NCBI GenBank assembly: GCA_015709615.1
Contig: CP054179.1
Span: 1,612,001 to 1,676,000, forward strand
DNA length: 64,000 bases
From: Gammaproteobacteria bacterium
GTDB taxonomy: Bacteria > Pseudomonadota > Gammaproteobacteria > Burkholderiales > Nitrosomonadaceae
Reading direction: 5' to 3'
Part shown: in pieces, positions 9,291-18,345 of the stretch
How positions within the stretch are numbered: position 1 is the first letter of the stretch
Layout: the number at the start of each line of letters is the position of its first letter
The notes under the pieces: model-generated
What the model was told of the DNA's origin: nothing
The model's database searches: none
What the model saw: the letters and a program-made list of their open reading frames with translations, nothing else
Program-made: the position numbers and the translations under genes

Positions 9291-10505
9291 TTAAAATCGC
9301 CCATTATTTGTTTTCTCATAATCCGATAACCACTCAATAAATTCGCTGGCCGACATCGGTTTTGCAATCAAAAACCCTTGAATTTCATCACACCCGAGCG
9401 CTACCGCCAATGCGTAATCTGCCTCCACCTCGACGCCTTCCACCACCACATTCAAGCCAAAGACCTTACCCAGTTTGATGCTCGACTCCAATATCGCCCG
9501 GGCAGCCGGATCTTCCGCCGCACCATGGGCAAAGATCCGGTCGACTTTGAGTTCGGTAAAGGGCATATGCTTCAGCGTTTCCATCGAAGAATAGCCGGTG
9601 CCAAAATCATCGATAGCCAATCCGAATCCTTTCAGTCGTATTCGTGTCAGAATATCGAGGGTTTGTGCAAAATCTTTTCCCAGCTTGCTCTCGGTAATTT
9701 CCAGCGTCACCCGGTCAATCGGAACATTACATTCGCGCACCGCCGATTCATAAATCTCCGGCAAATTAAACCGATCCAGATTTTCCATCGAGACGTTAAC
9801 AGAAACTTTTAAATCCAATCCTTGTTGCAGCCACAAATCCAATTGCTGCGCGGCTTTTCTTAACACAGTGCGGGTAAAATCGTTGATCAATCCGCTCTGC
9901 TCGATGACCGGTATGAAATTATCCGGAGAAACATAGCCATATTGCGCGTGGCGCCAGCGCGCCAGGCATTCGACGCTAGTTACATAGCCGCTGGAAACCG
10001 CAACCTTAGGCTGATAAAACAAATCGATCTGATTGTCCACCAAGGCTTGCTTGATTTCTTCCACCGCAAAGATTTGCCGCATCCGGGCAACGTCCACGTG
10101 CCGCGAAACCGGCTCCGCCAACTGCTCCAGAATCGCTGCCAGCGAATCTACCGTTACCGGTTTCGCCAATGTGCCGATGACATTCAGCCCACGCGCGGTG
10201 GCCAAGCGCTCCGTTGCTTTGAGCAAGTCGGGATCAACGCCGGAAAACAACACAATCCTGCCGCTATAGTATTGATCCGCAATGTTGCGCAAAAACTCGA
10301 CGCCGTCCATACCCGGCATCTCGATGTCGCAAATCAGCAAGTCGATCGCTGTTACTTGCGCGGACAGAACAAATAAGCCGGCCTTGCCGTCCTCGGCCAC
10401 CAATACCTCACTGACACCCAGATCTCTCAGCAAATGACTAACAAATTCAAGCATGAACTTGTCATCATCGATCACCAGCACACGTAACGGCTTTTCTTTA
10501 TCCAT
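9291..10505 (-). CDS. Receiver-EAL response regulator, probable cyclic-di-GMP phosphodiesterase
   Basis: An N-terminal receiver domain (VLVIDDDKFM; phospho-acceptor Asp in LLICDIEMPGMDG) is followed by an EAL domain. The EAL signature reads VECLARW, and the catalytic IDDFGTGYSS, EGVE and QGFLIAKP motifs are all present, so hydrolysis of cyclic-di-GMP to pGpG is expected under control of phosphorylation. I place the start at the ATG of MDKEKPLRVL because the receiver begins there. A GTG at 10598 would add 31 residues and overlap the upstream receiver gene. Neither start has a strong Shine-Dalgarno sequence. It lies directly downstream of the stand-alone receiver and is probably co-transcribed with it. 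Confidence 0.88.
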   Translation of the reverse strand: MDKEKPLRVLVIDDDKFMLEFVSHLLRDLGVSEVLVAEDGKAGLFVLSAQVTAIDLLICDIEMPGMDGVEFLRNIADQYYSGRIVLFSGVDPDLLKATERLATARGLNVIGTLAKPVTVDSLAAILEQLAEPVSRHVDVARMRQIFAVEEIKQALVDNQIDLFYQPKVAVSSGYVTSVECLARWRHAQYGYVSPDNFIPVIEQSGLINDFTRTVLRKAAQQLDLWLQQGLDLKVSVNVSMENLDRFNLPEIYESAVRECNVPIDRVTLEITESKLGKDFAQTLDILTRIRLKGFGLAIDDFGTGYSSMETLKHMPFTELKVDRIFAHGAAEDPAARAILESSIKLGKVFGLNVVVEGVEVEADYALAVALGCDEIQGFLIAKPMSASEFIEWLSDYEKTNNGRF

Positions 10506-10563
10506 CGAATGAGTTAACGCTGAATCAAATCCCGTTGATCGATTAATAAAAAAACATTCAATG

Positions 10564-11004
10564 TTATTTTTTTGTGCTGGGCTTTGAGTCTGCCGCACCG
10601 GATTCCGGCGTCAACCATTTCAAGAGCGTACTGACTAATCGTTCCGGATCAATCGGTTTCGCCAGAAAATCATTCATTCCCGCGTTCTGGCATAAATCTT
10701 TGTGGTGTTGATCGGCATTGGCCGTCACTGCAATAATCAGCATATCCGGCCATTGCGGATTGGCGCGAATCAAGCGCGCCGCTTCCAAACCATCCATAAC
10801 CGGCATCTGGATGTCCATCAAGACGCAATCAAACGATGACCGGCTCAACATATCCAATGCCTCCTTGCCATGATTGGCAAGGGCCACGGTAGCCCCGTTG
10901 TATTCCAGCAAACCTTTGGCAACTTGCTGGTTCAGCTCATTATCTTCCACCACCAGCACAGTAAATCCTTTTAATTTCCGATCTTGTTCTTTTATTAGAT
11001 TCAT
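10564..11004 (-). CDS. Stand-alone receiver (CheY-like) protein
   Basis: The protein consists of one receiver domain: VLVVEDNELNQQVA with the acidic pair, phospho-acceptor Asp in CVLMDIQMPVMDG, the Thr/Ala switch in IIAVTANA and Lys in FLAKPID. A Ser/Lys-rich tail follows. There is no output domain. The sequence type (VEDNELNQQVAKGLLE) is that of receivers found at the C-terminus of hybrid histidine kinases, which work with Hpt proteins. An Hpt gene is 5 kb downstream. A GTG 10 codons upstream (11034) is an alternative start; no ribosome site decides between them. Confidence 0.85.
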   Translation of the reverse strand: MNLIKEQDRKLKGFTVLVVEDNELNQQVAKGLLEYNGATVALANHGKEALDMLSRSSFDCVLMDIQMPVMDGLEAARLIRANPQWPDMLIIAVTANADQHHKDLCQNAGMNDFLAKPIDPERLVSTLLKWLTPESGAADSKPSTKK

Positions 11005-11232
11005 ACTGTCAGTCTGATTTAATATTTTTGACACCGCTGTGCCGGATACACACCAGCCGGTATTTTACCCGTATCCGTGAATTTAATCGCATCCTTGACA
11101 GGATGCAAGGAGACACAATGCATTCACACTGCGCTTAACGGAAATCCTCAGAGTATACTCACGGCAATATTAAATTCAAACCCAGTCTTGTTATCAGTCA
11201 GGCCAAAACAGCGCTCTTCCTCCTTCACCGGT

Positions 11233-12522
11233 TTATGCTGCTTCCCCGGCAGGCAAAATCATTCCGGCAGCCACGGTATTGTTAGTGCTTTCATCAATGA
11301 CGATAAAACAGCCGGTGGAACGGTTGCGCGCATAGTTGTCGCAAATCAGCGGTTGATGCACTTTCAGGCCGACGCGCGCGATATCGTTCATTTTTAGCGT
11401 ACTCGCAGCTTCCTCGCTCAATGTATTGACATCAACACGATAATCGATCCGCCCGATAGCGGCTTTAACCATGCGCGTGGTCTGTTTAACCAGATATTTC
11501 CGGTTCAGATCGAGCGGTTGCTCGGAGAGCCAGCACAGCATCGCGTCGAACGCTTTGGTGACTTGCGGGGTATCGCCGGTCTTCACCAGCATATCGCCGC
11601 GGGAAATATCCAGATGATCTTCAATGGTCAGCGTAACCGATTGCGGCGCAAACGCCTCTGCAACCGCCCCCTCGTATACGAGAATTTCCTTGATACGCGA
11701 ACTCAGGCCGGACGGCAGCACGGTGACGGCATCGCCTGTCCGCACAGAGCCTGATTCAATGCGCCCCATGTAACCGCGAAAATCATGCAATTCCTTCGTT
11801 TGCGGACGGCACACCCATTGCACCGGGAAACGGAAATCCTCGCGGTTGATGTCATCCTCAATCGATACCGTTTCGAGCAAATCCATCAGGGCGGAGCCTT
11901 GGTACCAATTCAGATGATCGCCGCGTTCTACCACCATGTCGCCATTCAGCGCCGACATCGGGATATAAACGACATTATGAAGGTTGAGTTTCCCGGAAAA
12001 CGCGTTGAAGTCGCTGCAAATTTTTTCGAAAACCGCTTGTGAATAATCCACCAGATCCATTTTGTTGACCGCCACCACCAGATGCGGAATCCCGACCAAA
12101 CTGGCCAGATAGGCATGACGGCGCGATTGCGTCAGCACGCCCTTGCGCGCATCGATCAGAATGATTGCCAGATTCGCCGTCGATGCGCCGGTCACCATGT
12201 TGCGGGTGTATTGTTCGTGCCCGGGGGTATCGGCGATGATGAACTTTCGTTTGGGCGTGGCAAAATAGCGGTAGGCCACATCGATGGTAATCCCTTGCTC
12301 CCGTTCCGCTTGCAAGCCGTCGGTCAGCAAGGATAAATCGACGCCTTCCGCGCCGCGTTTACGCGTCGTATTGGTAATAGACGCCAGCTGATCTTCAAAA
12401 ATAGACTTTGAGTCGTGCAGTAAGCGGCCAATCAGCGTGCTCTTGCCGTCATCCACGCTCCCGGCGGTAATAAAACGCAACAATCCGGTTTGATCAAGTG
12501 AAATCTTTTCAATCGCCGACAT
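11233..12522 (-). CDS. cysN: Sulfate adenylyltransferase subunit 1 CysN
   Basis: CysN is the GTPase subunit of ATP sulfurylase, which activates sulfate to APS together with CysD. The 429 residues carry the EF-Tu-like GTPase motifs GSVDDGKSTLIGR (G1), DTPGHEQY (G3) and NKMD (G4), then two beta-barrel domains. There is no fused APS kinase (CysC) domain, which fits the APS-reductase type of CysH encoded upstream. It is the last gene of the sulfate assimilation operon, 109 bases after cysD. Confidence 0.96.
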   Translation of the reverse strand: MSAIEKISLDQTGLLRFITAGSVDDGKSTLIGRLLHDSKSIFEDQLASITNTTRKRGAEGVDLSLLTDGLQAEREQGITIDVAYRYFATPKRKFIIADTPGHEQYTRNMVTGASTANLAIILIDARKGVLTQSRRHAYLASLVGIPHLVVAVNKMDLVDYSQAVFEKICSDFNAFSGKLNLHNVVYIPMSALNGDMVVERGDHLNWYQGSALMDLLETVSIEDDINREDFRFPVQWVCRPQTKELHDFRGYMGRIESGSVRTGDAVTVLPSGLSSRIKEILVYEGAVAEAFAPQSVTLTIEDHLDISRGDMLVKTGDTPQVTKAFDAMLCWLSEQPLDLNRKYLVKQTTRMVKAAIGRIDYRVDVNTLSEEAASTLKMNDIARVGLKVHQPLICDNYARNRSTGCFIVIDESTNNTVAAGMILPAGEAA

Positions 12523-12631
12523 TTGAAAACCTTCTGGAAATGGCTAATACCATAAAAAATTTGTAAGAATTAATTGCCTGCACACACGCAACTTGGATGA
12601 GTCTGTGCCACACTACTGACGCAGCTATTGC

Positions 12632-13537
12632 CTAGAAATAGCCCTCTTTCTTGCGCAGCTCCATCGATGCGTCCGATGTCTGATCGTCCATGCGCGTCGC
12701 GCCGCGTTCGGTAATCCGCGTCATTGCCGTTTCCGCAATGATCTCATCGACAGTAGCCGCAGCTGATTCCACCGGACAGGTGCAGCTCATGTCACCCACG
12801 GTGCGGAAACGCACCGTGATATGCTCGGTTTTTTCTCCAGCCTGCGGTTGCACTAGATGAGAGACCGGCAGTAGGCCGGCGGGGCGGCGGATCACCTCGC
12901 GCGAATGGGCAAAATAAATCTCGGGCACTTCCAGTTTCTCGCGTGCGATATATTCCCAGACATCTAGTTCCGTCCAGTTGCTGATCGGGAATACCCGGAT
13001 ATTCTCTCCAGGATGCGTACGGGTGTTATAAATATCCCATAATTCCGGACGCTGATTCTTGGGGTCCCATTGCCCGAACTCATCACGGAAAGAAAAAATC
13101 CGCTCCTTGGCGCGCGCTTTTTCTTCATCACGGCGCGCCCCGCCGATACAAGCATCGAATTTGAATTCCGCAATCGCGTCCAGCAGCGTCACCGATTGAA
13201 AAGCATTACGGCTCTGCGTTTCGGAACGCAGTACCACGCGGCCCTTTTTGATCGAATCTTCCATGCTGCGCACGATCAGCCGCTCGCCCAATTCTTGCGC
13301 GCGATGATCGCGGAACGCGATGACCTCGGGAAAGTTGTGTTCGGTATCGATATGCATCAGCGGAAACGGGAAGCGGCCGGGGCGGAAAGCCTTCTCAGCC
13401 AGACGCAACAAAACGATCGAATCCTTACCGCCGGAAAACAGCAAAACGGGATTGGCACATTCCGCCGCCACTTCACGCATGATATGGATGGCTTCGCTTT
13501 CCAGCGCATCCAAATGGGTAAAGAGATGGTTACTCAT
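12632..13537 (-). CDS. cysD: Sulfate adenylyltransferase subunit 2 CysD
   Basis: This is the catalytic adenylyl-transferring subunit of ATP sulfurylase. The N-terminal PP-loop motif is VLLFSGGKDSIVLLRLA. The family stretches HIDTEHNFPEV, GGARRDEEKARAKER and the C-terminal SCTCPVES are present. Length (301) is normal. It forms a pair with the downstream cysN, and cysH lies 82 bases upstream on the same strand. Confidence 0.97.
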   Translation of the reverse strand: MSNHLFTHLDALESEAIHIMREVAAECANPVLLFSGGKDSIVLLRLAEKAFRPGRFPFPLMHIDTEHNFPEVIAFRDHRAQELGERLIVRSMEDSIKKGRVVLRSETQSRNAFQSVTLLDAIAEFKFDACIGGARRDEEKARAKERIFSFRDEFGQWDPKNQRPELWDIYNTRTHPGENIRVFPISNWTELDVWEYIAREKLEVPEIYFAHSREVIRRPAGLLPVSHLVQPQAGEKTEHITVRFRTVGDMSCTCPVESAAATVDEIIAETAMTRITERGATRMDDQTSDASMELRKKEGYF

Positions 13538-13619
13538 TTTCTTTCTCTCAACAAACTAGGTTAAGTAAATTCCAAACCGGCTAAGGTTCTTGCAAGAAAT
13601 ATTTGCTGGATAGGCCGCG

Positions 13620-14318
13620 CTACTTAATAGGCACAACCTTACTGGTATGCAGTCCGCACTCTTTGGTTTCCGGAGCTTCCCACCACCAGCGCCCGGAGCG
13701 GATATCTTCCCCTGGCGTAATGGCACGGGTGCAGGGCGCGCAACCGATGCTGGGATAAAATTTGTCATGCAGCTTGTTATAAGGCACATCATAGTGCTTG
13801 AGATATTCCCAGACTTCCGCATTGGACCAATCCAGCAACGGATTCACTTTCTGCATGCGATTGTCCATATCGTAAGCCGACACCTTCAAATTTGAACGCG
13901 TCGACGCTTGTTCGCTTCTGATGCCGGTCACCCACGCGCGTTTGCCCTGCAAGGCGCGGCGCAACGGCTCGACTTTGCGGATATGGCAGCAGGCCTTGCG
14001 CAACTCGATACTGTCATAAAACCCGTTGACACCGTGCTCGGCGACATAGACCTCAACCTGTTTGACATTAGGAAAATAGATACGCAACGGCGTTTTGTAG
14101 CGCTCTCGCACGGTCTGCATCAAATCATAGGTTTCTTGCGGCAAGCGCCCGGTATCCAGACTGAACATTTCGATCGCGAGCTGATGGCGGTCGATGATAT
14201 CGGTCAACACCATATCCTCGGCACCCAGGCTGTTGGCAAACGCAACCGGCGAAAAGTCGCGAATTGTTTCGGTCAGAACCGCAACAACCTGCTCAATTTT
14301 TTGCTGCAAGCCGCTCAT
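13620..14318 (-). CDS. cysH: Adenylyl-sulfate (APS) reductase CysH
   Basis: CysH reduces APS to sulfite with thioredoxin. The 232-residue protein has the PAPS-reductase fold (NSLGAEDMVL, SLDTGRLPQETY). Two cysteine pairs typical of the 4Fe-4S type are present, in KACCHIRK and GCAPCTRA. This points to the assimilatory APS reductase rather than the cluster-free PAPS reductase, and agrees with the lack of cysC in the operon. The C-terminal catalytic Cys is in ECGLHTS. The start overlaps the end of the DUF934 gene by 4 bases. Confidence 0.94.
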   Translation of the reverse strand: MSGLQQKIEQVVAVLTETIRDFSPVAFANSLGAEDMVLTDIIDRHQLAIEMFSLDTGRLPQETYDLMQTVRERYKTPLRIYFPNVKQVEVYVAEHGVNGFYDSIELRKACCHIRKVEPLRRALQGKRAWVTGIRSEQASTRSNLKVSAYDMDNRMQKVNPLLDWSNAEVWEYLKHYDVPYNKLHDKFYPSIGCAPCTRAITPGEDIRSGRWWWEAPETKECGLHTSKVVPIK

Positions 14319-14842
14319 TGACTGTTTTCCGCCTGACTTCCTTTGCGTTGCACGCGCCGGAAAAGCGGCAGTTTCGGATCAAAAGAAGTTTGATACACTT
14401 CGGAAAAATCGCTCAATCCTTTGAGTGCGTCTTCAATTTTCCGGTCCGGACGTGGCGCGAAGGCATCAAAACCGACACGCTGCATATAGAACAACTGATC
14501 GCGCAATACGTCGCCAATCGCACGCAATTCTCCGGTATAACCCAGGCGCGCGCGCAGATTGAAAGCAATCGAATAACCGCGGCCATCCGAAAACTTGGGA
14601 AAATCCACTGCAATCACAGCGAATTTTTTTATATCCTCTTTCAATTCCTCGGGACGCTCATCGCTCGCCAGCCATACGCCGATTTCCTTGCGCTGCTGCA
14701 ACACATCGTGTTGTGCTTGCCATACTTTCAACGGCACGATCACTTTCCCTGTCGCAACATGAACGCTTTCAGCCGCCTCATTTTCTTGCAGCCGCAGCAT
14801 CGTCCAATCATCCGCAACAATGGCTTTATTTTTGATAATCAT
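14315..14842 (-). CDS. DUF934 protein, probable sulfite reductase partner
   Basis: The 175-residue protein matches the DUF934 family, which is regularly encoded between sulfite reductase and cysH in proteobacteria and is thought to help sulfite reduction. The recognisable parts are WLASDERPEEL and FPKFSDGRGYSIAFNLR followed by GELRAIGDVLRDQLFYM. No cofactor-binding cysteine motif is visible. It lies 5 bases after cysI and overlaps cysH, so tight coupling is expected. The biochemical role is not established. Confidence 0.88.
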   Translation of the reverse strand: MIIKNKAIVADDWTMLRLQENEAAESVHVATGKVIVPLKVWQAQHDVLQQRKEIGVWLASDERPEELKEDIKKFAVIAVDFPKFSDGRGYSIAFNLRARLGYTGELRAIGDVLRDQLFYMQRVGFDAFAPRPDRKIEDALKGLSDFSEVYQTSFDPKLPLFRRVQRKGSQAENSQ

Positions 14843-14847
14843 ATTGA

Positions 14848-16590
14848 CTAGAACCTGGGTGAGTAGTACGGCACGTCATAGTGTGCAGGCGCTACGCTAT
14901 GCTTGTCGGCAACCTCTTCTTCCTGCACATTAAAATCGGTTGCATACACATGATCTTTGAACGGCACATGGCCGATACGGCGCACCGTATCGATGAAGCG
15001 TTCCGCTTCGGTACGCTCGCGCAAATAGACTTGCACCAGCCGTTCAATCACTTCCGGCACTTGATGGAAAGTGAAGGACGGGCCGATAATTTTGCTGATC
15101 GAACTGTCATTGCCTTCCGCACCACCGATCGACACCTGATACCACTCGTCGTGATCTTTCTTTTCCACGCCGGTGATGCCGATATTGCCGATATGATGTT
15201 GACCGCAAGCATTGACGCAACCGGAGATGTTCAGCGTAATCTCGCCAATATCATATTGATAATCCAGATCCTCAAAACGCTCGGCGATCAGCTTGGCCAA
15301 AGGAATCGAACGCGCGTTGGCCAAGGTGCAGAATTCCGCACCCGGGCAACTGATAATATCCGTCAGCATGCCTATATTCGGTGTGGTTAATTCTTGCACT
15401 GAAGCTTCCTGCCATAAACTGACCAAATCCTTTTGCCGCACGTCCGCCAGCACCAGGTTTTGTTTATGCGTGATACGCAACTCGCCGAAGCTGTAACGAT
15501 CGGCCAAATCCGCAACAAAATCCATTTGCTCGGCGGTTGCATCGCCAGGTGCATTGCCTGGTTTTTTCAAGGACAGAACCACAATCGCGTAACCGGGAAC
15601 CCGGTGCGGCCTCACATTGCGTTGCAGCCAATGCGAGAATGAGCGGCTATCGGCCTTGAATTCATTCAGCTTCGAATCGTGATCGAGCAACGTTTCGTAC
15701 GCGGGATCGGTAAAGAACGACGCGACACGATCGACTTCCTCGTTAGTCAGCGTCCCCGGACCGTCCTTCAAATCCGCCCAATCGGCCTCCACCTGACGCC
15801 TGAATTCATCAATTCCCAAGGCTTTGACCAGAATCTTAATACGCGCTTTGTATTTGTTGTCACGGCGGCCGTATTGGTTATACACCCGCAGAATCGATTC
15901 CACATACGTCAAAATATGCTGCCAGGGCACAAATTCACAGATTTCAGTACCGATGATCGGTGTACGCCCCAATCCGCCGCCGACCAGCACGCGGAAACCA
16001 ACTTCGCCTTGTGCATTTTTCGTCACCGCCAAGCCGATGTCATGCGCATAGATAGCCGCACGGTCTTCCTGTCCACCGCTGATGGCGATCTTGAATTTAC
16101 GCGGCAAATAGGCGAATTCCGGATGAAACGTGCTCCATTGACGCAGAATCTCGGCATACGGACGCGGATCGACCACTTCATCCCGCGCCACGCCGGCAAA
16201 TTCGTCCGAGGTGATGTTACGCACGCAATTACCGGAAGTTTGAATAGCGTGCATCTGCACCGACGCCAGATCGGCGAGAATATCCGGTGTATCCTGCAAT
16301 TTCAACCAGTTGAACTGAATGTTCTGACGCGTCGTGAAATGACCGTAGCCGCGATCGTACTTGCGCGCAATATGTGCAAACATGCGCATCTGCTGCGATG
16401 ATATCAGGCCATACGGCACCGCGATTCGCAACATATACCCATGAATTTGCATATACAAACCGTTTTGCAATCGCAACGGCAAAAATTCTTCCTCGGTCAA
16501 TTCACCGGAAAGACGCCGGCGCACCTGATCGCGATACTGTCTGACACGTTCATCCACAATCTGCTGATCATATTCATCGTAGCGATACAT
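14848..16590 (-). CDS. cysI: Sulfite reductase hemoprotein (nitrite/sulfite reductase family)
   Basis: The protein reduces sulfite to sulfide by six electrons using siroheme coupled to a 4Fe-4S cluster. The C-terminal cluster motif is split as CPGAEFCTLANA and GCVNACGQHH, as in the family. The substrate and siroheme-contacting region TSGNCVRNITSDEFAG is also present. I chose the ATG of MYRYDEYDQQ because GGAGG precedes it by about 7 bases. A longer frame of 41 more codons runs back into the upstream small gene and has a non-family sequence. It is part of the sulfate operon, so sulfite rather than nitrite is the likely substrate. Confidence 0.92.
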   Translation of the reverse strand: MYRYDEYDQQIVDERVRQYRDQVRRRLSGELTEEEFLPLRLQNGLYMQIHGYMLRIAVPYGLISSQQMRMFAHIARKYDRGYGHFTTRQNIQFNWLKLQDTPDILADLASVQMHAIQTSGNCVRNITSDEFAGVARDEVVDPRPYAEILRQWSTFHPEFAYLPRKFKIAISGGQEDRAAIYAHDIGLAVTKNAQGEVGFRVLVGGGLGRTPIIGTEICEFVPWQHILTYVESILRVYNQYGRRDNKYKARIKILVKALGIDEFRRQVEADWADLKDGPGTLTNEEVDRVASFFTDPAYETLLDHDSKLNEFKADSRSFSHWLQRNVRPHRVPGYAIVVLSLKKPGNAPGDATAEQMDFVADLADRYSFGELRITHKQNLVLADVRQKDLVSLWQEASVQELTTPNIGMLTDIISCPGAEFCTLANARSIPLAKLIAERFEDLDYQYDIGEITLNISGCVNACGQHHIGNIGITGVEKKDHDEWYQVSIGGAEGNDSSISKIIGPSFTFHQVPEVIERLVQVYLRERTEAERFIDTVRRIGHVPFKDHVYATDFNVQEEEVADKHSVAPAHYDVPYYSPRF

Positions 16591-16639
16591 CGTTAATTCC
16601 TCCGCCCATTTGTTCAAAGATACCCAAAGGTTCCTATCT

Positions 16640-16870
16640 TTAAGACTCCGTCTGCGTATAACGTTTCGACACCGGCAACGATAATGCCGCATCCAATGGA
16701 AATTTAGCGCCATACTTCATGATATGGTCGACATCATCATCTTCGTCGTGCCTTAGCGCCATGCCGATATAAGCATGTTCGCCGCTTTCCCCGATCACGA
16801 TACCAATCCGTCCGCCGCAACCATTAAACCAGGTCACTTGTTTTGGCTTATTCTCAATATTTGTACTCAT
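16640..16870 (-). CDS. Small hypothetical protein at the head of the sulfate operon
   Basis: The 76-residue protein reads MSTNIENKPKQVTWFNGCG at its start, then RIGIVIGESGEHAYIGMALR, an acidic DEDDDVDHIMKYG segment and a basic end. There is no signal peptide or membrane segment, and a single Cys lies in a Gly-rich turn. It sits 49 bases upstream of cysI on the same strand and is the first gene after the divergent cysB promoter region. It is therefore probably part of the CysB-controlled transcript. I do not recognise the family. It is rich in codons and composition like its neighbours, which supports it being a real gene. Confidence 0.6.
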   Translation of the reverse strand: MSTNIENKPKQVTWFNGCGGRIGIVIGESGEHAYIGMALRHDEDDDVDHIMKYGAKFPLDAALSLPVSKRYTQTES

Positions 16871-17308
16871 TAATTAATCAGTCCTTGTTTCATTAATGGG
16901 AAATCGCCGGAACCCGCCAATGATCCGGTAATCCGCCACCCCAGCCGCTCAGACTTTATCTGGCGAACCGAACAGCTTCTCTGCTTTTATTAAAATTTTT
17001 TGAACACATTGCCATCATATTGACCAGTCGTCACCGGCATCTCACCGCCTTTGAATACATAATCACTATTGAAGCGTAGTGTAATTTGTTATTTTATCAA
17101 AAAACCCAGGTGCAATCGCCTGTAACTTACTGCGGCAATCAATCCTGCTGCGTATGATAAATGAAACTGATCAGAGAACCTGACAGAATAAATCTTACAA
17201 CTGCACTTTTCCTTTTTAACTGCCCGGCATAATAACAATACCCATTTATAAATCAAAATAATATTATATTAGATAGATATAATCATTTTTTATTAGCAGG
17301 CATAACCC
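16871..17308. promoter_or_regulatory. Divergent intergenic region between the cys operon and cysB
   Basis: This 438-base stretch holds no gene. It separates the minus-strand sulfate operon from the plus-strand cysB. The cysB-proximal 90 bases are very AT-rich (tracts such as AATAATATTATATTAG), as expected for a promoter and a LysR-type operator. I could not fix a CysB box by eye. Confidence 0.5.
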
Positions 17309-18259
17309 ATGAAACTCCAGCAACTTCGCTATTTATGCGAAACCGCCAATCAGGACATGAATTTATCCAAGGCAGCCAAGAATCTGCACACCTCTCAACC
17401 TGCCATCAGCAAGCAAATCCAATTGCTCGAACAAGAACTCGGTGTCGATATCTTTCTGCGCAATGGCAAACGGATTGTGAAAATAACCCCCCCCGGGCAA
17501 TTGATCATACAAACCGCCGTCAGGATGCTGCGCGATGCCGATAATCTCAAAAAAATCGCCCAGGAATTCACCAACGAAGCCAGCGGCACGTTAACCATCG
17601 CAACCACTCACACCCAGGCACGCTATTCATTACCCCCGGTAATCAAACGCTTTACCGCACGCTACCCGAAAGTCAAACTCATTTTGCGGCAAGGCAATCC
17701 TACACAGATTGCGACTTTGGTTTCTTCCGGAGAAGCGGATATCGGTATCGCCACCGAAGCGCTGGAACAATACCCGGAGCTTGTCATGTTGCCATGCTAT
17801 CAATGGAACCGGTGCATCATCGTTCCACCTAAGCACCCGCTGTTGAAATTAAAAAAACTCACCCTGGAAGCGATTAATCAGTACCCCATCATCACTTACG
17901 ACTTCGCTTTCACCGGCCGTACAAAAATCAATCAGGCATTCGCAAGCCGTGGCTTGGAACCTAATGTAGTATTAACCGCAATCGACTCTGATGTGATCAA
18001 AACCTACGTGGAATTGGGGCTGGGTGTCGGCATACTGGCCAACATGGCTTTTGATGCCAAACGCGACAAGAATTTGAGATCGATCGACGCCAGCCATCTG
18101 TTTGAAGCCAGCACGACACGCATCGGTATCAGCCGCAACAGCTACATACGCAGCTATATTTTCGATTTTATTGAGATGTTCGCGCCACATCTCGATCATG
18201 CCAGTATTCAAGCCAAACTGGAAAGCGGCAAATCTGGCGATCTTGAGCATGCAAGTTGA
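17309..18259 (+). CDS. cysB: LysR-type regulator CysB
   Basis: CysB activates sulfate assimilation genes in response to N-acetylserine. The 316-residue protein has the N-terminal winged helix (LSKAAKNLHTSQPAISKQI), and the CysB-type start MKLQQLRYLCE. The effector-binding domain carries TTHTQARYSLP and a conserved YDFAFTGR segment. It is transcribed divergently from the cys operon, the usual arrangement for autoregulated LysR proteins. The assignment over the paralogue Cbl rests on these motifs and context. Confidence 0.93.
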   Translation: MKLQQLRYLCETANQDMNLSKAAKNLHTSQPAISKQIQLLEQELGVDIFLRNGKRIVKITPPGQLIIQTAVRMLRDADNLKKIAQEFTNEASGTLTIATTHTQARYSLPPVIKRFTARYPKVKLILRQGNPTQIATLVSSGEADIGIATEALEQYPELVMLPCYQWNRCIIVPPKHPLLKLKKLTLEAINQYPIITYDFAFTGRTKINQAFASRGLEPNVVLTAIDSDVIKTYVELGLGVGILANMAFDAKRDKNLRSIDASHLFEASTTRIGISRNSYIRSYIFDFIEMFAPHLDHASIQAKLESGKSGDLEHAS

Positions 18260-18345
18260 TTCTCGCCGGAATTGAAAGTACGATGGTCGGTGCAGCTGTG
18301 TTCGGCCTAACAAACAAGTGCTCAATCACTCAATGAGGTCAAGTC

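Noticed and set aside
11089..11106. Hairpin GCATCC/GGATGC after cysN
   Set aside because: The stem is only 6 bp and no T-run follows, so a terminator is not supported.
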